A stretch of 6,543 bases of DNA from contig CAJOFP010000110.1 of NCBI GenBank assembly GCA_905233795.1, forward strand, positions 1 through 6,543, in the 5' to 3' direction. Below, one piece after another: positions 1 through 6,017 of this stretch. Every line of letters begins with the position of its first letter. The first letter of the stretch is position 1. Under the pieces are notes generated by a model. That model had not been told where the DNA came from. It worked only from the letters and a program-made list of their open reading frames with translations, and searched no databases. The stretch comes from an uncultured Oscillibacter sp. (GTDB taxonomy: Bacteria; Bacillota; Clostridia; Oscillospirales; Oscillospiraceae). The translations under genes were made by a program, and so were the position numbers.

Positions 1-549
1 AAAACAAATCAATTTGAGATTGACGGCGGCGAATATGAGATTTTAATCGGCTCGTCGGTACGGGATATAAAATTAAAAGGCGAGATAAATATTACCGGCA
101 CGGACGCGCCCGCTTCAGAGGATTTGTCGAAACTGCCGGATTATGTAACCGGGAATATCAAATCCATACCGAACGCGGAATTTGAGAATTTATTGGGTCA
201 TCCCATCCCGGACGGAAGCTGGAGCGGAACTTTACAGATGAATGACGCGATTTGTCAGTTATATTACGCGAAGAGTATCAAAGCGCGTATCGCGTATAAA
301 ATCCTGACGGGCTTATTAAATCGAAGCATGAAAAAAGGCAAGCCGGATTTGAATATTATATTTATTTATAATATGCCGTTCCGGGGAATCGGTAAAATGA
401 CCGGCGGCATGGTCTCTCAGGAGATGTGCGAGGGGATTTTGACGATTGTCAACGGTCACGCGATCGCGTTTTTCAAAGGTCTGGGCAAGATTATTTCCGG
501 CTATTTCAAACAGCGCAAGAAATTCAAAAAAGCCGGTACGATGGAATAA
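1..549 (+). CDS. Glycoside hydrolase family 3 (beta-glucosidase-like), C-terminal part with extension
   Basis: The frame is open from the first base, so the gene begins upstream and only its last 182 residues are here. Fragment residues 5-32 (FEIDGGEYEILIGSSVRDIK and following) match the end of the fibronectin type III-like domain that closes GH3 enzymes, where E-Y-x-I-x-x-G-x-S-x-R-D-I is typical. The catalytic barrel and alpha/beta sandwich are outside the window, so catalysis cannot be checked. After the Fn3-like domain comes an extension of about 140 residues with the block NMPFRGIGKMTGGM, then IVNGHAI and a very basic tail (YFKQRKKFKKAG). I recall similar tails on Firmicutes GH3 proteins, with no known function. 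Family members release terminal glucose or other sugars from beta-linked oligosaccharides. A TTG at 124 would give a free-standing 141-residue protein, but the homology upstream of it shows that is not the real start. The stop is TAA followed at once by a second in-frame TAA. The gene lies 53 bases before the GtrA-like gene on the same strand, probably in one transcript. Confidence 0.85.
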   Translation, partial: KTNQFEIDGGEYEILIGSSVRDIKLKGEINITGTDAPASEDLSKLPDYVTGNIKSIPNAEFENLLGHPIPDGSWSGTLQMNDAICQLYYAKSIKARIAYKILTGLLNRSMKKGKPDLNIIFIYNMPFRGIGKMTGGMVSQEMCEGILTIVNGHAIAFFKGLGKIISGYFKQRKKFKKAGTME

Positions 550-580
550 TAAATAATAAAATAATAAAAAAATAAATCGC

Positions 581-587
581 GGGGAGG
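581..587 (+). promoter_or_regulatory. Shine-Dalgarno site of the GtrA-like gene, unusually far from the ATG
   Basis: GGGGAGG is the only G-rich element in an otherwise A/T-only gap and is a strong anti-16S match. It lies 15 bases before the ATG at 603, longer than the usual 5-10. The only in-frame codons between them are ATT, GAT, TTT, AAA and ATT, so there is no better conventional start, and ATG 603 is kept. Confidence 0.65.
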
Positions 588-602
588 ATTGATTTTAAAA
601 TT

Positions 603-1178
603 ATGGGTTTCTGGAATAATTTTCAGGAAAAACATCCGAAAGCGGCGCAATGGGTTCGTGAGGGCGGATTGTTTTTGATTTTCAGTTATGTCGTCACGGC
701 GATTAAGGCGTTATTATTGATTTTCCTGCCGGGTATGTATCGCGGCATGGTGGGCGACGCGGTCTGGATGTGGCCGGGCGTTCAGGTCTCGCTTTTCGGC
801 GTGGATTTCAGTCTGGCGATTATCGGCAATGATTTAACATCCGGCGGCTTGGCGTTCACGCTGGCGAATCTGACGGCGATATTTTTTGGCGAGTGCATTA
901 ATTTCCCGTTGCAGAGAAATGTCACGTTCAGAAGTCACGGCCCGATACCGCCGCAGATCGGCGCGCATTTCGCCGCGACGGTTGTCGTGTTCTTAGTCAT
1001 GAATCTGTTTACATGCGTATGGAATCCCGTTACAGTGGCGTTGATTGCCAACGAGGCGTTACGCAGTACGGTGCAGAGCATCGTGACGACGGTTGTCACG
1101 GGCGGCGTGGCGATGGTGATTATATTCGCGGTTGATAAAACTATTTTCGCGCCCGGCTGGGGTGAGAAAAAGAATTAA
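603..1178 (+). CDS. GtrA-like family integral membrane protein
   Basis: This is a 191-residue, very hydrophobic protein with about four predicted membrane spans: residues about 21-43, 69-99, 120-140 and 156-177. The segment NFPLQRNVTFRSH at 100-112, just after the second span, matches the most conserved stretch of the GtrA-like family, where an N-F-x-x-x-R-x-(W/V)-x-F-R motif follows a membrane helix. In Shigella phages, GtrA is thought to flip bactoprenol-linked glucose across the membrane. Many Firmicutes relatives are annotated only as GtrA-like and probably handle lipid-linked sugars for surface glycans. A poorly conserved loop at about 44-66 (M-Y-R-G-M then W-M-W-P-G) separates the first two spans and makes the protein longer than the usual 120-150 residues. 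It follows the GH3 gene by 53 bases and is followed by an intrinsic terminator, so it is probably the last gene of that operon. The family call is good, but the transported sugar cannot be read from the sequence. Confidence 0.8.
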   Translation: MGFWNNFQEKHPKAAQWVREGGLFLIFSYVVTAIKALLLIFLPGMYRGMVGDAVWMWPGVQVSLFGVDFSLAIIGNDLTSGGLAFTLANLTAIFFGECINFPLQRNVTFRSHGPIPPQIGAHFAATVVVFLVMNLFTCVWNPVTVALIANEALRSTVQSIVTTVVTGGVAMVIIFAVDKTIFAPGWGEKKN

Positions 1179-1242
1179 TATGATTAATATGATAACGCGA
1201 TATTAGAAAAATCTTGATATTATTTTAAAAATATTATAAAAT

Positions 1243-1274
1243 AATCTCCCCGGCGCGGATCGGGGAGATTTTTT
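1243..1274 (+). terminator. Intrinsic terminator after the GtrA-like gene
   Basis: A perfect 10-bp stem (AATCTCCCCG at 1243-1252 pairing with CGGGGAGATT at 1261-1270) encloses an 8-base loop. The run TTTTTT at 1269-1274, overlapping the foot of the stem, completes a classic rho-independent terminator. It lies 64 bases after the GtrA-like stop codon and separates the GH3-GtrA transcript from lacZ. Confidence 0.92.
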
Positions 1275-1330
1275 ATTTATAATTATATATAAATTATATA
1301 AAATATATAAAATAATTTAAAATAATAATT
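1269..1330 (+). other. 62-base A/T-only stretch, lacZ leader and probable promoter region
   Basis: Not one G or C occurs from 1269 to 1330. The stretch starts in the U-tract of the preceding terminator and runs to 31 bases before the lacZ ATG. Because it lies after a terminator and before a well-formed gene, the lacZ promoter is probably in or beside it. There are several possible -10 boxes, including an exact TATAAT at 1278-1283, but none has a convincing TTGACA-like partner at the right distance, so I do not assign one. No clear operator palindrome or catabolite-repression site (cre) was seen. Confidence 0.5.
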
Positions 1331-1346
1331 GAATGATATTAATAAT

Positions 1347-1353
1347 AAAAGGG
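1347..1353 (+). promoter_or_regulatory. Shine-Dalgarno site fixing the lacZ start at ATG 1362
   Basis: AAAAGGG ends 8 bases before ATG 1362, a normal spacing. The same frame also has a TTG at 1329, but that codon is preceded only by A/T sequence and would place this ribosome binding site inside the gene. The start is therefore set at 1362. Confidence 0.8.
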
Positions 1354-1361
1354 ATGATAAA

Positions 1362-4316
1362 ATGGCTGAGGATAACGGCGTTTTGGAAGCGCGGAAAGCG
1401 GGTAATAAAGCGAATATAAAAAGAACCAGAAAGCCCCGGAAAGTGAAATCGGATTTGAGATGGCTGACGGATCCGACGATTTTTCGGATTAATCGCTTGG
1501 ACGCCCATTCGGATCATGTATGTTACGCGTCGGAAGAGGAATTGTTAAACGGCGCGGTGGTGACTTCGCTGCGGCAGTATCTGGACGGGAACTGGCGTTT
1601 TATGTGGAGCCCGTCGCCGGAAACGCGCCCGGAAGATTTTTACCGGGAAGATTTCGACGACGCGAATTTTAAAAATATTCCGGTGCCGTCGCATATGGAA
1701 TTGCAGGGCTATGGACAGATTCAGTATATTAATATGCTCTATCCGTGGGACGGCCACGCGGAACTGCGTCCGCCGCAAATTGACTGGAAAGACGCGCCGG
1801 TCGGCAGTTATAGATTAAATTTTGATTTAAATGAAAATATGCGCGGGAAGCGGATTTGTATTTCTTTTCAGGGCGTCGAACAGGCTTTTTATGTCTGGTT
1901 AAACGGCGTTTTAATCGGCTATTCGGAGGATAGCTTTACGCCGTCGGATTTTGATCTGACGGATTATATCCGGGATGAGCATAATTTATTATGCGTGGAA
2001 GTGCATAAACGCAGCGGCGCGGGATGGCTGGAAGATCAGGACTTTTTCAGATTCAGCGGGATTTTCAGATCCGTGTTTTTGTACGCCAAGCCGGAAATTC
2101 ATTTGGATGACGTATGGTTTCAGACGGAATTGGATGAGAATTTTATATCCGGGCGTTTAAAAATCCGTATGCTGTTAAACGGCGCGGATGAATATTTTAT
2201 CCCGGAGAATACGGATATTTCTTGCAGAATAGAAGACCCGGACGGGGAAGAGATTTATAACAGCCCGCTTGCGTTGCATATGGAAATCGGGCCGGATGAG
2301 AAAGAATATATATACAGCGCGCCGATTGAGTTTCCTGAAGTGTTGGCGTGGAGTTCCGAGACGCCGAAATTATATCGCGTGATTTTAAAAATTTGTGATA
2401 ATAACGGCGAAATTTTAGAATTAATTCCGTATTTTGTCGGCTTTCGGCGTTTGGAATTAAGAAATAAAATTATATATTTAAACGGCAAGAGATTAATTAT
2501 TAAAGGCGTGAATCGTCATGAATGGAGCCCGCACAGGGGCCGGGCGATTTTACTGGAAGATATGGTTCGCGCCGTGAAAACAATCAAGCGAAATAATATT
2601 AACGCCGTTCGTACAAGTCACTATCCCAACCAGTCAGAATGGTATAAACTCTGTGACGAGCGCGGTATTTATATTATGGACGAGGCGAATTTAGAGAGCC
2701 ACGGATCATGGCAGAAATTAGATAAAATAGACCCGTCATGGAATGTTCCGGGGGATGATATAAAATGGCGGGATTGCGTAGTGGACAGGGCTGAATCCAT
2801 GTTTGAACGCGATAAAAATCACGCGTCGATTTTATTCTGGTCGTGCGGGAACGAGTCTTACGCCGGGGAAAATATTCTGGCGATGTCAAATTATTTTCAC
2901 GCGCATGACAAGACGCGTTTCGTGCATTACGAAGGCGTTGTGCACAATCGGAAATATAATCAAATATCGGATGTAGAAAGCCGTATGTACGCCCATCCTG
3001 AGGAAATCAGAAAATATCTGGAAAACGAGCCGCAAAAGCCTATGATATTATGCGAATATATGCACAGCATGGGCAATTCCGTGGGCGGCATGGAAAGTTA
3101 TATGAAATTAATCGACGAGTTCCCCATGTTTCAGGGCGGATTTCTCTGGGATTATATGGATCAGGCGTTAATGCGCAAGACCGGCGACGGGCGCAAGGCT
3201 TTGCGATACGGCGGCGATTTCGGAGACCGTCAGACGGATTACAGTTTCAGCTGTAACGGGCTTGTATTCGCCGAGGGCGGGGAAAAACCCGCCATGCAGG
3301 AAGTCAAATACTGGTACGCGTCTCAGGCGGAACGGACAAAGCATGATTATCAGAATCACGCGAACACGATGGAAGCGGACAGAATTTTAAGAAACCGCCG
3401 GAAAAACACGGGAAGCCGTTTTAAATATTCATACAGTCAGCGCGGGACGCCGTTTGCTTTGCCGCCGCTGAAAATCACACACGGCGACGGCGCGTTGGGC
3501 GTGCGCGGCGATAATTTTGAGATATTATTTTCTTATACGGCGGGCGGCCCGGTATCGCTGAAAATAAACGGCTATGAATGGTTCTGGCGCGTGCCGCTTC
3601 CGGCGTATTGGCGCGCCCCGACGGAAAATGATCTCGGCAACGGCTTCGCCAAACACGCCGCGATCTGGTCGGCGGCGGATATGTGGCAGGAATGTTCTAA
3701 AATGGAAATTCTGGAAGAGAGCGACGATCAATGTTCCGTGCGCTGTTTATATACTTCGCCCGCCATGCCGGATTTATTGTCTGAAATAAATTATATTATC
3801 CACGCGGACGGCGTTTTGGATATAAACGCGATTTATCACGGCAAGTATAACCGTCCTGATTTGCCGCTTTTCGGCGTAAGATTTCAAATTCCGTCTGTCA
3901 TGGAGCATGTGGCGTGGCAGGGATTGTCCGGCGAAACGTACCCGGACAGAAAAAAAGGCGCGATATTCGGCGATTATATGGCCGCGCCCAATATTCCCAT
4001 GTATATCGTCCCGCAGGAGTGCGGCTGTCATGTGGATACGCGTAAACTGTTGCTTCGATCCGGGAAAGCGGCTTTGCGTATCGAACGCGGGAGCGAACCG
4101 TTCGCGTTTTCCGCGATTCCGTATACGCCTTGGCAGCTCGAACAGGCGGCGCATGTGTTTGAATTGCCTACTCCATGCCGGACTGTCGTGACGATCTGCG
4201 GCGATATGCGCGGCGTCGGCGGCATTGACAGTTGGGGCAGCGACGTGGAAGAGAAATACCGCGTCGATTCCGCCGTTGACCACAGTTTAAATTTCCGGGT
4301 TTTATTAAAAATTTAA
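1362..4316 (+). CDS. lacZ: Beta-galactosidase, GH2 LacZ type, lacking a recognisable fourth domain
   Basis: This 984-residue retaining beta-galactosidase hydrolyses terminal beta-galactosides such as lactose; no signal peptide is seen, so it should be cytoplasmic. The order is: a basic extension (1-32, KRTRKPRKVK at 20-29), then homology from W34-L35 (NRLDAHSDH), a sugar-binding jelly roll to about 237 (VPSHMELQGYGQ; EDQDFFRFSGIFR with D227), an Ig-like domain to about 345, a catalytic barrel to about 640, and the C-terminal beta-sandwich from about 703. Active-site motifs are all present: NRHEW (384-388), RTSHYPN with H420, DEANLESHG (440-448), the acid/base in WSCGNES (E498) and the nucleophile in ILCEYMHSMGN (E565). 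The C-terminal substrate-site motif GGIDSWG has W958, matching E. coli Trp999. The region between EVKYWY (647-652) and LKITHGDG (703 on) is only about 50 residues and shows no Ig-like fourth domain, which takes about 110 residues in E. coli LacZ. It stands alone between a terminator and a convergent gene. Activity seems intact by motifs. Confidence 0.95.
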   Translation: MAEDNGVLEARKAGNKANIKRTRKPRKVKSDLRWLTDPTIFRINRLDAHSDHVCYASEEELLNGAVVTSLRQYLDGNWRFMWSPSPETRPEDFYREDFDDANFKNIPVPSHMELQGYGQIQYINMLYPWDGHAELRPPQIDWKDAPVGSYRLNFDLNENMRGKRICISFQGVEQAFYVWLNGVLIGYSEDSFTPSDFDLTDYIRDEHNLLCVEVHKRSGAGWLEDQDFFRFSGIFRSVFLYAKPEIHLDDVWFQTELDENFISGRLKIRMLLNGADEYFIPENTDISCRIEDPDGEEIYNSPLALHMEIGPDEKEYIYSAPIEFPEVLAWSSETPKLYRVILKICDNNGEILELIPYFVGFRRLELRNKIIYLNGKRLIIKGVNRHEWSPHRGRAILLEDMVRAVKTIKRNNINAVRTSHYPNQSEWYKLCDERGIYIMDEANLESHGSWQKLDKIDPSWNVPGDDIKWRDCVVDRAESMFERDKNHASILFWSCGNESYAGENILAMSNYFHAHDKTRFVHYEGVVHNRKYNQISDVESRMYAHPEEIRKYLENEPQKPMILCEYMHSMGNSVGGMESYMKLIDEFPMFQGGFLWDYMDQALMRKTGDGRKALRYGGDFGDRQTDYSFSCNGLVFAEGGEKPAMQEVKYWYASQAERTKHDYQNHANTMEADRILRNRRKNTGSRFKYSYSQRGTPFALPPLKITHGDGALGVRGDNFEILFSYTAGGPVSLKINGYEWFWRVPLPAYWRAPTENDLGNGFAKHAAIWSAADMWQECSKMEILEESDDQCSVRCLYTSPAMPDLLSEINYIIHADGVLDINAIYHGKYNRPDLPLFGVRFQIPSVMEHVAWQGLSGETYPDRKKGAIFGDYMAAPNIPMYIVPQECGCHVDTRKLLLRSGKAALRIERGSEPFAFSAIPYTPWQLEQAAHVFELPTPCRTVVTICGDMRGVGGIDSWGSDVEEKYRVDSAVDHSLNFRVLLKI

Positions 4317-4342
4317 TTTAAAAATTAATTTAAAAAATTTTA

Positions 4343-4380
4343 AATCCCCTGTCGGCGTTTTACTTTGTCGACAGGGGATT
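4343..4380. terminator. Hairpin between convergent lacZ and gtrII, probable shared terminator
   Basis: A perfect 12-bp stem (AATCCCCTGTCG at 4343-4354 pairing with CGACAGGGGATT at 4369-4380) encloses a 14-base loop. It lies 26 bases after the lacZ stop. The + strand has no T-run after the stem (it continues CGCGTATAAT). The - strand continues TAAAATTTTTTAAA, so the U-rich side suits the GtrII transcript better. The stop codon of the GtrII frame (4362-4360) falls inside the loop. A bidirectional terminator is likely from position, but it is less canonical than the one at 1243. Confidence 0.7.
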
Positions 4381-5628
4381 CGCGTATAATATTATTATAT
4401 AAAATTTTAAAATCCCAGAATTACTGTCCGGCGCGGGATACATGGGCATAGCTTGGACTTCCGGCAATTCGGCGTAATTCCGGGAACGGTCTAACGGTAT
4501 CGGATAGTGTAAATAGCGCGTCAGATAACTGCCCATATTATACGTCGCGGAATAGCTGTTATATAGACCTGTCCAGTCCTGAATTTCAAGAAATTCGCCC
4601 TCGGCGATATTGACTTTCCAGTTATAAGACAAAGCGCCCGCGAACGCGACAGGCGTCACGCCCGGCTGATAGTTCTCTACGCTTTCGATTTGATTTACTA
4701 TTCTGCCGACCAATAAAAGCGTCGCGTTTTTTTCCAGCGCTTTTTTCATATAGGCCTGATTGGCGAAAATAACATGTTGCCAAATCACGAGCGATAATAA
4801 TAAAATCACAAAAGCGCGGACGGCGCGTAAAGAAACCGGCGCGGGCTTGTTGATTAAATTTATATCTTGTTTTATATCTTGATTAATATCTTGATTAATA
4901 ATTTGCTTTTCGGGATTTAAATTTAAATTAAAATTTAATAACGGAATAAGATAGATTAATTCCCCGGCGAACGCGGTTAAATCGTTGAAGCCGCCGGAAA
5001 ATAATAAATACGCCGAGTGAAACGCCGTGGGCATAAGCGCGAGTAAGATAATCAGCGAAATTTTATTGACAATCGGCAAATCGGGATTAAATAACAGGCG
5101 GATTAATAAAAAAATAATCAAGATAAATAATATAATATGAATCGTGGGCAATAACGCGCCCTGTGAAATTTTGATACGCGATAAAAAATCAAAATAGTCT
5201 TGATTGGTATTGAATATTAACTCCGGCAGACGGGATAAAAGGCTTTTGTCTTGATTATCTAAATTATTTAATAACGCTTCGTCCAGTCTTTGGGGCGTGA
5301 CGTGAAAAATTTTACAGGTTCGCATCCAGAGTATATAATAGCATAAAAAACTTGCCGCCAGTAAAATCAAACACCGGACGCCGTTTGTAATAATTTTTAA
5401 TATTTTTTCTCCCGACGCTGTACGGCGAAATAAATCTAACAGGCATAAAGACGCCGTGACGGTAAAATAAGGCTGATAAATGCCAAGAGAGAAAATCAGC
5501 GGGATGATACCTGTTATAGCGAGTAATCTATTTTCACGGCGGAATAGATAGGCGGCGAGTACGGCGAGAAATAACGCGAGCGCGTAAGCGTCGAGACAAT
5601 AAATATACGTCGCGGCGGTCAGCGTCAT
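4360..5628 (-). CDS. C-terminal fragment of the GtrII-type glucosyltransferase
   Basis: This 422-residue open frame begins at ATG 5628, which corresponds to an internal Met of the full protein (following CTNIS). No purine-rich ribosome binding site precedes it (GTACCAATATTTCT), so independent translation is doubtful. Hydrophobic spans lie at about 8-28, 35-64, 85-101, 158-180, 188-209, 217-232 and 270-289. The family-like G-I-Y-Q-P-Y-F is at 49-55. A Gln/Asp/Ile/Asn repeat loop occupies 244-260, and a C-terminal domain after 290 includes NQIESVENYQPG (312-323). The frame continues upstream without a shift to the TAA that ends the N-terminal fragment. Confidence 0.7.
   Translation of the reverse strand: MTLTAATYIYCLDAYALALFLAVLAAYLFRRENRLLAITGIIPLIFSLGIYQPYFTVTASLCLLDLFRRTASGEKILKIITNGVRCLILLAASFLCYYILWMRTCKIFHVTPQRLDEALLNNLDNQDKSLLSRLPELIFNTNQDYFDFLSRIKISQGALLPTIHIILFILIIFLLIRLLFNPDLPIVNKISLIILLALMPTAFHSAYLLFSGGFNDLTAFAGELIYLIPLLNFNLNLNPEKQIINQDINQDIKQDINLINKPAPVSLRAVRAFVILLLSLVIWQHVIFANQAYMKKALEKNATLLLVGRIVNQIESVENYQPGVTPVAFAGALSYNWKVNIAEGEFLEIQDWTGLYNSYSATYNMGSYLTRYLHYPIPLDRSRNYAELPEVQAMPMYPAPDSNSGILKFYIIILYANPLSTK
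4862..4897 (-). repeat. 12-bp tandem repeat, three copies, in the GtrII gene
   Basis: On the + strand the unit is ATATCTTGATTA. Copies lie at 4862-4873 (ending TTTT instead of ATTA), 4874-4885 and 4886-4897, the last two identical. On the coding strand the array gives a repeated I-N-Q-D / I-K-Q-D peptide (residues about 244-256 of the C-terminal fragment), in the loop between membrane spans at about 217-232 and 270-289. The unit is four codons, so copy-number changes keep the reading frame. Confidence 0.85.
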
Positions 5629-5667
5629 AGAAATATTGGTACAGAATAAACAGCACGCCAGCGCGAT

Positions 5668-5979
5668 TTAAACATAACCCGCGAGAGACATCCAGAGTAT
5701 ATATAAACAGCCAATCAGCCACGGGACGGAAATCCCGCCCCGGCAGTATTCATATAATCTGATAAAAAATCTCCCGACTTCGGTATAAAACGCGATACCG
5801 AGTGTGAAAAAGTCAATCGAGTCATGAGAAAAAAATTCGTTTGCGAAAATAAATCCGTGCGCGATCCACGCGCAGACGCCTGTGGAGATAAACGCGATCA
5901 AAAATCGGCGGCGTTCGTCGGGACGCCATGACGCCGGATTGAGTTTATTTATAAATTTATTAATATTATTATTTATCAT
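5668..5979 (-). CDS. N-terminal fragment of the GtrII-type glucosyltransferase
   Basis: This is the 103-residue piece that would actually be translated if the TAA at 5670-5668 is real. ATG 5979 has a good ribosome binding site, AAAGGA (+ strand 5986-5991), 6 bases upstream. The piece opens with an Asn/Lys-rich stretch (MINNNINKFINKLN), has one membrane span at about 26-46, the acidic H52-D53-S54 motif on the outer side, then P-W-L-I-G leading into a second span (84-103) that is cut off at LAGYV. It contains too little of the family to be an enzyme by itself. Confidence 0.75.
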   Translation of the reverse strand: MINNNINKFINKLNPASWRPDERRRFLIAFISTGVCAWIAHGFIFANEFFSHDSIDFFTLGIAFYTEVGRFFIRLYEYCRGGISVPWLIGCLYILWMSLAGYV

Positions 5980-6017
5980 GTCGTTTCCTTTGCGCCGTGA
6001 ATAATATTATAATTACA

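Larger units (their letters stand above)
4360..5979 (-). pseudogene. GtrII-type membrane glucosyltransferase gene interrupted by an in-frame TAA
   Basis: Read from ATG 5979 to the stop at 4362-4360, one frame encodes a GtrII-family (Glucos_trans_II-like) protein of about 539 codons. The family pattern is nearly complete: an early H-D-S motif (residues 52-54), P-W-L-I-G before a membrane helix, a T-Y-I-x-x-L-D-x-Y-x-L-A-L segment, G-I-Y-Q-P-Y-F, about nine hydrophobic spans, and a C-terminal extracytoplasmic part with I-E-S-V-E-N-Y-Q-P-G. In this family GtrII proteins move glucose from a lipid carrier to a surface polysaccharide. The frame is broken once, by TAA at 5670-5668. The 13 codons after it read IALACCLFCTNIS, in the same frame and in family style, so a point change such as TTA to TAA, or an in-frame deletion, explains it better than a frameshift. 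Compared with relatives as I remember them, the join may be about ten residues short. The last codons (FYIIILYANPLSTK) look like run-on into intergenic DNA and the terminator. It lies 38 bases downstream of the phosphodiester glycosidase gene, on the same strand. Confidence 0.8.

Noticed and set aside
124..549. A separate 141-residue protein starting at TTG 124
   Set aside because: The frame is open to base 1 and the upstream residues match the GH3 Fn3-like domain, so this is the tail of a longer gene.
1174..1191. Direct repeat ATTAATATG twice at the GtrA-like stop codon
   Set aside because: Two 9-base copies in A/T-rich sequence are too short to mean anything; no attachment-site or insertion-sequence features are nearby.
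1214..1242. A promoter TTGATA, 17 bases, TAAAAT
   Set aside because: Transcription would start inside the left arm of the terminator at 1243, so it could hardly serve lacZ; such boxes are expected by chance in A/T-rich DNA.
1329..1361. TTG at 1329 as the lacZ start, adding 11 residues
   Set aside because: It has only A/T sequence upstream, and the clear AAAAGGG site lies inside this stretch at the right distance for ATG 1362.
3774..4283. A 169-residue open frame on the - strand inside lacZ
   Set aside because: It lies antisense to the conserved LacZ C-terminal domain, has an Arg/His-rich composition typical of a shadow of CpG-rich codons, and resembles no family.
5668..5670. Recoding of TAA as a sense codon in this organism
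   Set aside because: All the other genes here end in TAA at positions matching their family ends, so TAA works as a normal stop.
5534..5722. A frameshift as the cause of the GtrII split, using the overlapping - strand frame at 5722-5534
   Set aside because: That frame gives no family-like sequence, while the original frame keeps family-like residues on both sides of the TAA.
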